The position numbers and the translations under genes are program-made. The notes beneath the pieces were generated by a model, which was not told the origin of the DNA, did no database searches, and worked only from the letters and a program-made list of their open reading frames with translations. This document shows, one piece after another, positions 50,307 through 60,997 of a stretch of 64,000 bases of DNA (position 1 is the stretch's first letter; every line of letters begins with the position of its first letter). The DNA is taken from contig JAODTK010001443.1 of NCBI GenBank assembly GCA_026419785.1, positions 119,139 through 183,138 of the forward strand, written 5' to 3'. Source of the stretch: Sclerodactyla briareus (taxonomy: Eukaryota > Echinodermata > Holothuroidea > Dendrochirotida > Sclerodactylidae).

Positions 50307-51441
50307 GCATGTTCACCCAATCCCCAAATGCAGGGCCATGTTGTGGTGATAGTTTTTAACACTTAGGTCAAGCAAAAACCCAAAAATTTTCCGCATGGTT
50401 GTGTTTTTCTACATCAATTTTCATTTGATCCGAGTATATGTCACGCCTTAATCGACTAACTTGTACCGAAAATCAAGTTTTTTCGGATTCGCAACAAACT
50501 CTCAAAGATGGGGGGGGGCGCACGTTCCCCCAATCAAATTATTTTGAAAAAAATGACAAATGTTGTGGTGATGTTTTTAACACTTAGGTAAATGAAAAAC
50601 TCACAAATTTTTTGGGCGCGTAGCGCCGTGGTGCGTTTACTACCTACATCAATTTCATTTGATCCGATATGCCTCGCATGAATCGTATTTGTACCGAGAA
50701 TCAAGTTTGTCGGATTCGAACAAACCTTCAAAGATCGGGGGGGGGCGCACGTTCCCCCAATCGAATTCCTGTGAAATAAAATGTGTAGTGGATAGTTTTC
50801 GACTCCTATGTAAGAACAAAAAAATCCACTTTCCTTCCGCCGCCTAGCGCGCGCGTGCCTGTGTTGTCTTCGTCAATTTTCATTTGAACCGATTGTATGA
50901 CACGATCTATTACTTGCTACCGTTGTGGGCTGCGACTCAAGGGAGGCGTTATAGTCATCGGCGGGGGACGCATTCCAGCCACCCGGGTCTGCAGATTTAC
51001 CCAGAGGTATTAGTCAACAATCGGTAGTACAAAAGTTCGTACATCTTACGCCTTGCCGCCATAGGCGAACTGTAATTGAAGGCCTACGTTCACGATCGGG
51101 TTTTTTGTGTGTGTATTGCTTTTTTTTTTTCTGGCTATCGTTTTATTGACTGCTATGCGGTCGATACTTGTCGTAGAGAACATCCCTCTCCATTATAAAG
51201 TGAGGAAAAATTTTAATTAAAAATACCCCATATATCCAAAATGACAGGACAAAAAAAAGCCAACTATGATATTTCAGGGTCGATGAAACGGCCAGAGAGG
51301 CGATCTCCTAGTCATCTTGGGAGCTAAGACGGACCCAAAATTTTCTGGTTAGCTCCGCGCCCAACCTTGGTGGCGTCAGCTTAGATAGTCAATCATTCAA
51401 GTTTGCCCCACCCTATGGTGTAAAACCATGCGCCGCCCCTG
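46718..51441. mobile_element. hAT-type element carrying a higher-order satellite array
   Basis: The termini are perfect 13-bp inverted repeats, CAGGGGCGGCGCA (46718-46730) and TGCGCCGCCCCTG (51429-51441). They are flanked by a perfect 8-bp target duplication GCCAGGTG (46710-46717 and 51442-51449). Both features are diagnostic of hAT elements, and their perfection suggests a young insertion. The left end has facing G and C runs. Read from the right end inward, the block GCGCCACCAAGGTTGGGCGC, then GGAGCTAAC and GAAAATTTTGGGT, matches the subterminal block of the copies at 2358, 37889 and 59520, so this is the same family. About 4.06 kb of the 4.72 kb is a tandem satellite (46861-50925), followed by ~500 bp of unique, AT-rich 3' sequence. 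No transposase is present, so it must move in trans. Confidence 0.88.
46861..50925. repeat. 19-monomer satellite (~214 bp) in a three-monomer higher-order repeat
   Basis: Each monomer contains GGATTCGAACAAA, CTTCAAAGATG or CGTAGATGG, a run of 7-31 G, CACGTTCCCCCAAT or CATGTTCACCCAA, ATGTTGTGGTGATAG, a CGCGCGCTTCGCGCGCG hairpin, and GATCCGAT...CACGCAT. G-runs start near 46895, 47080, 47252, 47468, 47683, 47895, 48111, 48325, 48544, 48750, 48962, 49195, 49402, 49620, 49841, 50057, 50271, 50511 and 50735. Three monomer kinds alternate. A has AGGTAAATGAAAAACTC and GATCCGATATG. B has CCTATGTAAGAAC, AATCGAATTCCTG and GACCCGATTATA. C has CGTAGATGGCGGG, TGTTCACCCAAA, AGGTCAATCAAAAACCCAC. From 47468 the order is A-B-C five times except that monomer 16 (50057) is an A/B chimera, then C-A-B. 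The first three monomers are more diverged, as expected at an array edge. Confidence 0.9.
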
Positions 51442-51449
51442 GCCAGGTG

Positions 51450-51904
51450 GATATCCACGTACTTAAAGAGACGCTGAGCCTCTGCCCTCGGTCGACATTC
51501 AAAGTGCCTAATTAGGCGCCATGAGCAGAAACTCTCTAGAAAGCCGAGTCTTGCCATTGAGCCTGGTCTGCGACTCCGACTGATTTCCTGGGAAATTGCC
51601 AGGTGGTCCTCCTAGGACGCTCAGGATTTAGGTGTCTTGGAGGGATTGCAGTTTTTAAGTTGGCCAATCCCGCTCGGGAGTCCACATGCAGCCCTTCATA
51701 GAAATGTCCGGGGCTTGTCAGCATGCACGTGGCTTACTTTCCGACTTTCGGATCCTCTGACGGTGTTGGCTCACGTCAAAATTTTTTGAATGGCAACATA
51801 GCTTTCCTTGGAATTGGGAAGCAAGCATGAGTGTAGAGACTAGAACCGATGATCAGTTGTGAAGAAGAATGCACATTCCTGAAGACCCTGGAAATTATGA
51901 GCAT
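51450..51904. other. Unresolved sequence 3' of the satellite-bearing element
   Basis: A minus-strand frame at 51536-51724 (62 codons) and, when the hAT insertion is mentally removed, a plus-strand frame across the junction (ARHYCQ joined to VDIHVLKETLSL) are open but match no family I know. Nothing else is seen. Confidence 0.3.
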
Positions 51905-52312
51905 TGGAGGATGTGGATCAGCTCAGTCGGTTAAAGCCCGACTGCAAAAACTATTGATTGCGAGTTTCGGAGCCATGGAGCCAGGAGCCCGCAGTGAATG
52001 TTGGACAACGCATTCTCCTGAAATGTCCCACGCCACCACGAGTTAAAGTGGTACATTGTGAGGTGACGTGTGAAGAGTATCGAGCGCCGTATGTGAGATG
52101 CCTATTGAATTGGGAAGTCCCCGGGAGACACGGAAGAGTGACGTACTGAAATCGTGCTTCGGGAGAGAACAAACAAGCAGTGAGTGCCTGTATGGTACGG
52201 GTTGCCAAATCACTATGATCAGGGGTACATCTGTAAAGCGCTTTGAGCAAGTCTTCGACTGGAAAAGCGCCATAGTAAGAACGAGATATTATTATTTTAT
52301 TTATTATTATTC
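51905..52312 (+). mobile_element. tRNA-headed SINE with LINE-like tail
   Basis: The head at 51914-51950 reads ATCAGCTCAGTCGG, an RNA polymerase III A box (TRGCNNAGYNGG type), then TTAAAGCCCGACTGC. A degenerate B box, GAGTTTCGGAGCC, follows at 51962-51974. The body is ~250 bp. The 3' end at 52231-52312 carries CTGTAAAGCGCTTTGAGCAA, then GGAAAAGCGCCATAGTAAGA and ends in repeated TTATTATT. That paired GCGCT phrase before a TTATT tail is typical of SINEs sharing the 3' end of an L2-type LINE. The decayed B box and lack of a clear target duplication suggest an old copy. Frames over it (for example 51951-52403, minus) are by-products. Confidence 0.7.
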
Positions 52313-52469
52313 TCCAACACCCGTCTATGAGTTCAGGTCGGACAATTTGATGGGTCATGGAGTACCGAGTGTCAAGCGCCTCGCATCTGATCATTGGGAC
52401 CAAAAACCTGCAATTCTTAAGCCACGACTTCTAGCAAAGTCAAGCAGCCCGAGACTGCTATCATCACGG

Positions 52470-53191
52470 GGGCCCCAAGTTGGTGGCGCCAGGATTTCAA
52501 CGACGGCGGGGTCCAAGTTCCCCGACGGGGGGTCCAAGTTGAAGTTCCGCGACGAGGCTCACATACCCCTGGTCAAAACTATTTTTTATGTTTTCATTTC
52601 TTGAAGAAAAAAAATGAAATACCACATTATTGTGCAGGGCAATGTTTACTTTCAAAGCTTCCACTTAATCAGGCGCCCTGAAGTAGTAGAATAGAGGTCA
52701 GTATTCCCGATAACTGCACAGGATAAACCGGGCACTTGCTCGTGAAAGAAGACCACTCTACACAGAGGCCAAAACAGTTGTAGACGGCAGGACGAACATC
52801 ATCCCCTAAAAGAATTGTAACTTAATCTCTTGCAGGGACATTTCGAAAATATCCATAAGGACTTGTGTATCCTATCTATAAATTCCAAGATTGTATAGGA
52901 TAGTAGGAAGATGATTACGCTGATCTAAATCGAGCGAGAAACTGGCAATACTATAGAAAGATAGGAGCGAGCGAAAGCGCGCCGAAAATTTTCAGCTTCC
53001 AATCCCCATAGGGAATTTTCATATAAAGAAGTTTGGAAATAATACTGTCGGGGCAAAAGCCCCCCCCTCGTCGGGGTGTGTACATTCAGCGTACCCACTC
53101 GGGCTCCCGACGAGATGGGAAAAGTCCCCGACGGGGGGGGGGGAGGCTTCCCGACGGGGGCATGGTCCCTTGCCCCCGCTGGCGCCACCCG
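52470..53191. mobile_element. GC-rich hAT-like element with 8-bp duplication
   Basis: A perfect 8-bp direct repeat CATCACGG (52462-52469 and 53192-53199) flanks this 722-bp stretch. Both ends carry GGTGGCGCCA facing inward (left AGTTGGTGGCGCCAGG; right, on the minus strand, CGGGTGGCGCCAGCGGG), followed by repeats of a CCCGACGGGG-type word (three near the left end, several near the right end at 53045-53160). The outermost bases are not symmetrical, since about 10 extra bases precede the left GGTGGCGCC. One end may be altered, or the duplication may be a coincidence. No coding region is visible. Confidence 0.6.
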
Positions 53192-53689
53192 CATCACGGC
53201 CTGCCCTAATCCACGCGGACCAACCTGACTTATACTCTAGCCATCCTTACTGATACTAATGGAGGATCTTGAAATCACCCCGAATGGCCTTTGAGAGAAA
53301 AATGGAGCAGGAGCTTCACGGAGTTGTGGGTAGGACGTGTCTTCCACCAAGTAATCGCTCATCGGTTACATTATACGTGCGTTGAGGATGTTGTGGTACT
53401 CAAGGAAACAAGGTAGTTAGCCACGGCAACACCGCTCCATGAGTTCATTGACCATGTCGCTGCAGACCAGTAACAGATGTAACCACCTACACTAATCCCA
53501 CAAAAACTGTGAGAAGCATTTGAAAATTTCAAATCTCCAGATTCTTCGCAACGAACAGTTTAGGGGGTTGGCGTAGTGGATAATTTTGTTCGTCTGTGTA
53601 AAGCTACTCCATATGGTGACCTACTTTGATTTCTTCTACGTTTGATCTGATTTGCTAATGACCTTGGGGACATTCTGGGTCAGTGTTTC

Positions 53690-53950
53690 GTAACGACCAG
53701 ACTCGTCGGTTGAACAACCAATATGACAATTACACTGACGTACTTAAACACTCCTATCACATTCTATCTCCAGTTATGTCCTATGTAAGGGTGAAACGAC
53801 TCCATAAAGCTATGAATTTCATGTTCGACATTGACTTCGGCACTGAACTTTGGGGGTATAGCGTAAAGGGAAGTTCGGTCTGTGAGGCTATCACAAGACC
53901 AAACCTCTCATGTACAAACATAAGGGTCAATGCAGTAATTTGCAGTCATT
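53690..53950 (+). pseudogene. Possible LINE fragment
   Basis: The plus-strand frame contains VKRLHKAMNFMFDIDFGTEL followed by WGYSVKGSSVCEAITRP. The block TELWGYSKG with a following basic/aromatic region resembles the post-RT region of some non-LTR polymerases (usual form LNYGSEIWGF). Only this short block is seen and no catalytic motif is nearby, so the call is weak. Confidence 0.3.
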
Positions 53951-56174
53951 AGCCAGTTAACAAAAATCTTTCACTGGGCGTCCTGAAGTGTCCCAGTAGC
54001 CAGTTACTGTGGTTATTTTGTTTGAACAGTCCAGCACGACAAACCAGATATATTGAAATAATTGATTCATTAGTCCAGTGTTAGCCACACCCACTTCGAT
54101 CATCTACAGTAAACATGGAACAAAACTGTTCATATTTACCCAGCAACCTTCTGGTCAAATTCATGTTGCTACGTGGAGAGGGTGGCATGAGCCTAGACGG
54201 AGGGGAGGCATCAATGAAGCCTATCCCCCACTTAAAAAATCCAAAGTCCCACACATCGACAATTCATTCATGTCGAGTTGTTGAAGAGCCCGATAGGATA
54301 TGTAAATGTGATGTATCTTCAAGGAATTCTTCAAAGAGGAATTCTTGTTCACTCCTCCCACCTCAGGCGAAACCAGGTGCCCCCTGTTAGGTGTATGATC
54401 CTATCATGAATAATTATTTATTATTTTCTGATTAATTGTTTTCTGCCGGTTCAAAATGTAACAAAACATATGCACAATCCAGTGGCAATTAAAAAACAAG
54501 AAGATATTTTTTACGTCTGGGTCAGTACATCCACACACTGACATTGGTGTGTAAGTTAATATTCTGAACTTGCCTGCACGATATGGATCATTGAGATTTT
54601 ACGTGATCTTGAAAGTACTCTGTGTTACATAAGTTGGATATTACTCAAGAAATGGCGATGAATCACTACAGCAATACTTGCATCTAGTTTTTTCTTCTAG
54701 TTGGTCCCATTGCGCTTAATGACAGGGGTAGCAGGGACCATATAGTGGCCCCTTATTTGGGTCTAGGTGCGACGCCTCTGAAAGCCAAGCCACTTTTTGC
54801 ATTTCAGATCGAAACATATTGCAACGTAACCGTTATTCCTGAACAAATGACGAAATATTTGTTCACGCTATAGCTAGTGAAAACTTGCTGCAGTACGAAC
54901 ATTGTTATGGGACTGGCCAAAAGTATTACCAGAACAGAGAATGAGAACCACCATGGAAAGAGGGTGAGTTAGCGTGTTATCGCCTTCTGCCGTGGGTCCC
55001 GGGAACCGCGTACACCATGCGATTCTTGAATCGGAAGCCTTGGGTAGTGACATTCGTGGATTTCATGACCCCAATTAGGAATTCCTCCGTGACCTCGTGG
55101 GACCCACGCCAACAACATCAGTTCAAGGGTACATCAGTCCGATTAACGCCATATAGCAGAAATATTCTAACAATTTGGAGGTAGCCTGACCGCTATTGGA
55201 TGGAATGGAACTGGAAAGGAAGGGAATTGTCATCTATGTAATTCCCACGATAGTGACATTTCCAAAACATGTAACTTGCCGAACAGAGAACACTATCTTT
55301 TGGGAACCCTACCTGACAAGGTGAGACAGTACCTTTTTGTCAGCTGCAACTCAGTCATCAATCATTCATTCCCCTTGGCGGTACCTCAATTTGGGATGTG
55401 GGGTGACACACGCAGGGAACGGCAACCTGCAGATGGTACCCCACGTTTGTTCCTGCTCTTGGTGACGAGGCGCCCAACGGAAAAGAATCTACCACTCGGT
55501 AAGGGTGAAGGGGGCGTAGCCGATAGCCTCATGGAGCCCGTAAACTTTCCTTAACACTCTGGAATGCTCTTACAGTGTCTACACAGGTGTTGTTATGGGG
55601 GGATAGCAAAAGTACAACCAACCGTGACAGCGTCTTACCCCCTTACTCTAACTTTAATGATGGATCCTACGTAATATCGTTCGCACTCAACTCGCAACGA
55701 GTGGTAGCGCTATCTGGCTACTGAGATTACTGTCAGACTCTCGACTCGCCAGTAGTATGGTATGACCATCCGTGAACAGGATACTATTTCCATTGCTGGA
55801 AAGACGTATGGCAGGGTAGGCTGATATCTATATTTTGTCATCAGTACCTGTGAAAAGGAGAAGCTTCTGTCTTGGCAGCTGTAGGCGTCTATATTTTTGT
55901 GAAGGAGTGGATACTGGCGCAGTGCACCCTTGATACTGTAATGGAATAAAGGATTTGGGTGTGATCGACCTCCAGATAGTGTGTTGGAGGTCCTGTGGCC
56001 CCTAATGTATATTCTATATCGGTAATGTTGCATGTCGCTCTGTTACGAAGCTTGCCCGTTAAAAAGCCTATCCCCCCTCCCATCGATGTCCCACTGGGGG
56101 GGGTCACACATTTAAACGATCATTACCACCGCTCTTACTTAAGTCGACAACTTGCTGACGGATACAAACTAGCA
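53951..56174. other. No recognisable gene
   Basis: Includes a GACGCCTCTG word at 54771-54780 that matches a hAT-family tip, but no partner end or target duplication was found. Open frames such as 55276-55554 and 55710-56033 carry no known motif. Confidence 0.45.
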
Positions 56175-56640
56175 TGTGCAGGGGGTGAACTGCCAACGTG
56201 TATTACCCGATGTATAAGACCCGCAGAAATTTTCATTTAGAGAGAGCACAGTAAATCATGTTCATTCGACCCGGGGACTTTGGAGTGACCAAACAGTGTC
56301 CAGGACCAACTGTCTAGTCCACATTCTCTAGGTTGTTCAAAACCGACTAGGTGCGCAAAACCCAAAATTGACCTCCGGTGACCTTGAAATATTCGGGACC
56401 AAACTTTTGGTCCCACCACCAAGTTGGTAAACCGAACTAACCTGTAATTCCGAGTGAAACCTGTAAAATAGAGGGCAGCAAAATGCAGTAATGCCCACTT
56501 TCGAACCCATCCGAAATTCAACTGTGGCGGACATGTGATCCAAGTTCAATCGGACAGAGTGACGGCCCCACGGGAACAGCCCCGGAACCATAAGAGCTCT
56601 GAACACGGTACAGTGACTTCGGAGATATAAATTACACAGT
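56175..56640. repeat. Single module of the dispersed repeat seen at 11220-12470
   Basis: In the same order as the modules at 11220: a GTGCAGGGGGTGAACTGCC block, CCGCAGAAAT, CCAGGACCAACTGT, then ATTGACCTCCGGTGACCTTG, GGGACCAAACTTTTGGTCCC, AATAGAGGGCAGCAAAATGC, CCCACTTTCGAACCCATCC and CTTCGGAGATATAAATTAC. It contains only one internal ~105-bp unit. Confidence 0.7.
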
Positions 56641-57359
56641 TTGTGTGCGATGGTATGTCATGCTGACGTTTCTGGAGTGAAGGCGCTACTTGCACTGGTT
56701 CCACTGGCTTGCACATTTGCGGTTGAAGTGGATATTCCAGTCAATATGAAGAAATCCGTGCTCTAATCTCGAAACGGAAAGGACGCGGATTGCCACCGGC
56801 CACGTGCGTAAGGTGTTGAACATAAGGGTTTCGGTGGCGAATACGGAAGACGCCAAATTTGCGGCTATTTTTCCCAGAAATGAAGGAAAACATAGATAGT
56901 TTCTTAGACAACTTGATTTCTTCGAAGATACAGTTCTTGGGAATTTTCTAATAATCCTTCGAGTATGGCATGTAAGTGTTGGAATTACAGGATGTAACAT
57001 TTGTGCGCAACCCACCTTCATATGATAGCTGCGCTAACCGTAGTTGCCTGACCAAAATTATCAGGCGAATCAAAAGCATGCAATTGGCTGGGAATCGAAT
57101 TCTGGAGCTAACGAGATGGGAGAGGTCCTCCACACTTTCTCATACCCCCTTCCCCACCCCACCCAATAATGCGGCGAAGTCTGAAAATCTCATTAACACG
57201 GTGAGTCGAAACAGCCTGGTTCAATCAGATTGACACTGGATACCTAAGGCCAAACCAGAAAACTTGTATTACCCCTTACTTAGGTATTGTCGGTTTACCT
57301 AAATGCTATATAGTAGACACACTTGGAATTCCAAATATGATCCGTTCCCTTCACGGCCC

Positions 57360-57610
57360 CTTCTCTTGCATGCTACTACTTTTGTGGAGAAAGGACAAAT
57401 GACCTCCCCATTCACAATGAAGTGTTAGCATGGCCGTGTGTTACAAAGTTTGGAAATACACAAAAAGTAAGCAAAATTGACCTGTGGTGACTTCAAATGA
57501 CATGACTTTTGTCAAGGACAAATGAAGTCCCCATTTGGCAAGTTCGTTCACATAGGACAAACTTTTAAAAATTTCGCGTAAATAGTGAAATTAGTAGGAT
57601 GTAGCAGTAG
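57360..57610. repeat. Decayed relative of the ~105-bp repeat
   Basis: AAATTGACCTGTGGTGACTT, GTCAAGGACAAATGAAGTCC and CCCCATTTGGCAAGTTCGTT follow the word order of the 11220 family but at lower identity. Confidence 0.45.
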
Positions 57611-58799
57611 CCTACCATACAAAAGTCATATTGGGTCAACCATTGGATATTGTTCAAATTGCAACCGTAGAATCCAATGGACCCGCTTGGTGCGTTGAGG
57701 TATGGTTGAAAGGCATTCAGAAATCGATCTCACTCTGTTGACCTCAGATAGCGGTGACCTACCACACAAACAAAGGGAGGGGAGGGGGGGGGAGTGAGTA
57801 GAGGGGCAACAGGTAGAGGAGTCGGCAGTTCAAGTATGCCAGTTATGCCAGGATTGAGTTGATTAGAGGTTCCACGATGACAACCGTATTCTTTTCGAGA
57901 GGGGCTAGGTGATACCGGTCATTCTGTAATTGACCCAGATGTTAAAAGATATGTGTTCTCTTGTCCAAACAATGTGATTTTTTTCTTTAACAGAAACAGT
58001 TTTTGGAGACATTAAATGATAAATTTCACAGCTGAGGCCTTTAGACAGGTTTTCATCTACTATTATAAGCCCAACTCAGCTCAAACTCAATGGTTGCAAT
58101 TGTGTGCGGAGATCTGTCGTGATGGGGGGGGGGGGGCGTGGTAGGTAGTAGAACTGTTCCCGGTTGCGCGGGTTGTTCAGGGTTCACCGCGGGGGAGAGG
58201 GTCTTACATTGTACCTGCTATTGTTGGAAAACAGTGTATCAAACAGGAGGGTCTGCTTGCACCTACCCAGGTATTTCGGGCCTATTTCCCAGTGAAACCG
58301 TCAGGGGGCACTCCACCCCTCCTCTCCATATACACTACTGGCAGTATCTCTTTAACTCAACTGTAGATTGGATTACTTGTCAAGAATTCCCATGAATAAT
58401 CATCAAAATTTGTCATAGCCCACTGGGGAGTAGTCTAGCATGGCTTCACAAGAGTTACTACACAAGTAAACATCGCAAGTTTGTAGGTGTGTCTTGGAGG
58501 ACTGGACCAGTGATACACAAAACCACTGTTGACTATGAGACAGCATGGGCGAAGGATTCATGCTCATTACTTTAGTTAATGCAGGGCCACAAGGCAATAT
58601 CAGTATGTCAGGAAATGGTGTATTGAATGCAAATGAAAAGGGACAATGTGGACAGGGTATTTACAGTAATATCTACACACTATTACTGGGGGCATCTGGA
58701 GGGCAGGTTCCTAAATCGCGGTATCACATACCCTTGCATGAGGGATAATATCGAGGACACTGGGCCACAAGATATGTATTAAAAAAAAAAAGTTCAAAC
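57611..58799. other. No recognisable gene
   Basis: Contains G-runs near 57775-57792 and 58124-58136. No exon, RNA gene or bounded element is seen. Confidence 0.5.
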
Positions 58800-59400
58800 G
58801 ACATGTAGGCTTCCATGACATAGCGAAATTACAGCAGTTCGCCTAGACGAACAAAACTTAACATTACAACATCCCTCTAAAATGTTTTGTTGCCAAGATG
58901 CCAATGTCAAAGTCAAATTTAACAAATTCCACATGTGTTAGGCTGTTTGACCTGATGGAGTGTTGTATACATTACCATATGGCACTTATGGTTTGTTCAA
59001 CAAGATTAGCATCAATGTCACAAGGTCGAAAGATCAAAACGAGGTCAAAAGTTCAAATGAGTCAAGGTTGTCACCAGATGTAGTCGCCCAGACGAACAAA
59101 AACTTCCATTACGACATGCCTCCAAAATGTTTCGTTACCAAGGTATTTAAGGAGTGTCATGTGACCTTGAATGACCTGGCTAAACACCAAAAAATAGGGT
59201 TGCATCGACCATAGGGCAAACCACCATACCTAATTTGAACTGATACATGCTTGCGTTCCTAGATATCGTACTGCCAAGCTTTCGGAGTGCCCTCTCGTGA
59301 CCTTGAACTGGACACCAAAACAATAGGAGGTTCATCCTCTCGATCACAGGTCCAACCACAGATTATCTGAACTTCATACATGCTGCGTTCTTTGACATCG
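58800..59400. repeat. Degenerate tandem repeat
   Basis: A unit beginning CGCCTAGACGAACAAAACTT near 58837 recurs as CGCCCAGACGAACAAAAACT near 59084, about 248 bp apart, each followed by CATTAC, a CCTC(T/C)-AAAATGTTT word and GTTACCAAGGTA-like sequence. A second pair (ATACATGCTTGCGTTC and ATACATGCTGCGTTC) lies 132 bp apart after it. Confidence 0.55.
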
Positions 59401-59414
59401 TGCTCAAGGGGTGT

Positions 59415-59461
59415 CACACACCTTACACACACCTACACACATACATACGCACATACGCACG
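59415..59461. repeat. (CACA/CATA)n microsatellite
   Basis: Imperfect CA-rich tract, CACACACCTACACACATACA followed by TACGCACATACGCACG. Confidence 0.8.
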
Positions 59462-59519
59462 GGCGTGACTGCATAGATTCTTTGGCCTTCGCAAGAATAA
59501 AGAAGGTTGTAGTCAGATA

Positions 59520-60997
59520 CTCAGAATCAGTGGCGGCGGAAGCAGACAGATTTAGGGGGGGGGGGGGGGACACAGACCAAACATTTGATGAACTGTGTGT
59601 GTTACCAACTAAGCGGAGCGCCACCATGGTTGGCGCGGAGCGTACATGGAAATTTGGGTTTGACAAACCTACCCAGATGGCCGGGAAACGGGCCCCCTCC
59701 GAGCGTTGTGAGCTATATGACCCAGTCATAAAGTGGGGCAGTCTGCAAAAATCGTAGGTATCAAAAAATGTATGTATGACGAATGATAATGCACATCAGA
59801 TGATGTGGAGAACAAACTCCCGCTGAGGAGAGCCCGGGAAAGGATGTCACACTTCGCACCCCCCCCCCCATCTAAGAGAATCGACTTCTTCCTAATCATG
59901 GTAATTATGATGCTAGCCCAGGTAGCCCCTTTCCCGTCCCCAGTTGGCCATCCCACTGTTGGCCACGTGGTAGGCGTGTCGGACTTGCAGTATGTTAGGG
60001 GTTAAGGTCACCCCATGGGGGGCGAACCAAACACTGGAAAGATTAACATCTTTAAACACTTGGTTTCCTCGAATTTACAATTGTTGATAAACTAAGTGAA
60101 AAATTATTGCGTACGTTTAAAAGACACACAAGTGGAAAATTGGTGATTTGAAAACGTACATAACACCTCTTTTCACTAGGTGAGAAGTGTTGTAACAAAC
60201 AAGGGAACAAGGTTCAAAATATGTAGTGTTGTTATAGCAACATAGCGGTAAGCAAAATTTATAGCAATTTTACCGCAAGGGCAGCCACGTCTCTAAGGTT
60301 GGGGGGCCAAGAGCAGTTTAGGAAGGGGGTCCGAGCAGTGATGAGGAACCTTTTGTGTGTGAAAACAATATGATGTATGGAGGCCTTACCAAATGTTGGG
60401 GGTCATGAACCCCTGGACCCCTATGGTGCGCCCTTGTTTTACAGCATAAGTTTGATACACTGAATCTATGTTTTGGTGTCTTTTTCATTTGAAACGTACG
60501 TAACACCTAAGCCATTACTGCAAGATAGTAAAGGATAAGTCATTCACAGACTTGTCATTTGGGGTATTTCTGACATGTTCATCATAAGCTGAACAAAATG
60601 AAGCATCCACTTTCATTCGAATTAAGGAATAAATATTTTCAATGTCCCAATTTGTTGCCGAGGAGTGGGGCATTGCGACCGTACGCGGTATCAATTACAG
60701 ATTGCGCTTACAAGCTGCGAAGATCGCGACCAATGGCGCAGACGGGTTCGATACGGCAACATTGTTGAACTTAGAAAGGCTAGAGTCACATTTATTTAGG
60801 CCTGTTATAATCCATTGTCTAGATTTCATATGTTCCGCAGGCTACCGATACTGATAGTTTAATTAATTGTCGATGATGGTGTTAATTTTAAAATTTAATC
60901 TGGGCAAAGTTGAGGGGGGACGGTTCCCCCCACTTCAAATTTAGGGGGGACGCGTCCCCCCCCCCGCCCCCCCCCCCCCCTCCGCTTGCGACGCCTA
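59520..60997. mobile_element. Longer hAT-type family member with a nested insertion
   Basis: The direct repeat GTCAGATA (59512-59519 and 60998-61005, perfect 8 bp) flanks it. The left tip region reads CAGTGGCGGCGGAAGC (59528 onward) and the right end, on the minus strand, TAGGCGTCGCAAGCGGA. Inside the left end is AAGCGGAGCGCCACCATGG, then TTGGCGCGGAGCGTAC and GAAATTTGGG, the family's subterminal hairpin. Inside the right end are facing G and C runs around 60915-60980. Eight bases (CTCAGAAT, 59520-59527) lie between the left duplication and the CAG tip; they resemble the duplication itself, so a second round of insertion or a slip may be recorded here. The extra length over the ~1 kb copies is partly due to the 161-bp insertion at 60276-60436. 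A 70-codon open frame at 60642-60854 is unexplained. Confidence 0.7.
60276..60436. mobile_element. 161-bp miniature hAT-like element nested in another
   Basis: It starts CAAGGGCAGCCAC and ends GTGCGCCCTTG, giving 7-bp perfect inverted tips (CAAGGGC). The flanks TTTTACCG (60268-60275) and TTTTACAG (60437-60444) match at 7 of 8 positions. Internal runs GGTTGGGGGGCCAAG and GGTCATGAACCCCTGGACCC resemble the ends of other miniature hAT elements. Confidence 0.5.

Noticed and set aside
46861..50925. Many short open frames over the satellite, and a CRISPR-like look of regular repeats
   Set aside because: Frames recur at the repeat period and shift with G-run length. Units of ~214 bp without short repeats alternating with unique spacers are a satellite, not a CRISPR array.
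51911..51985. Possible functional tRNA gene
   Set aside because: Only the A-box half looks like tRNA; the B box is degenerate, the acceptor arms do not pair, and the SINE tail downstream explains it.
54771..54780. GACGCCTCTG as the right tip of another hAT copy
   Set aside because: No matching left tip or second copy of the following 8 bases (AAAGCCAA) was found nearby upstream.
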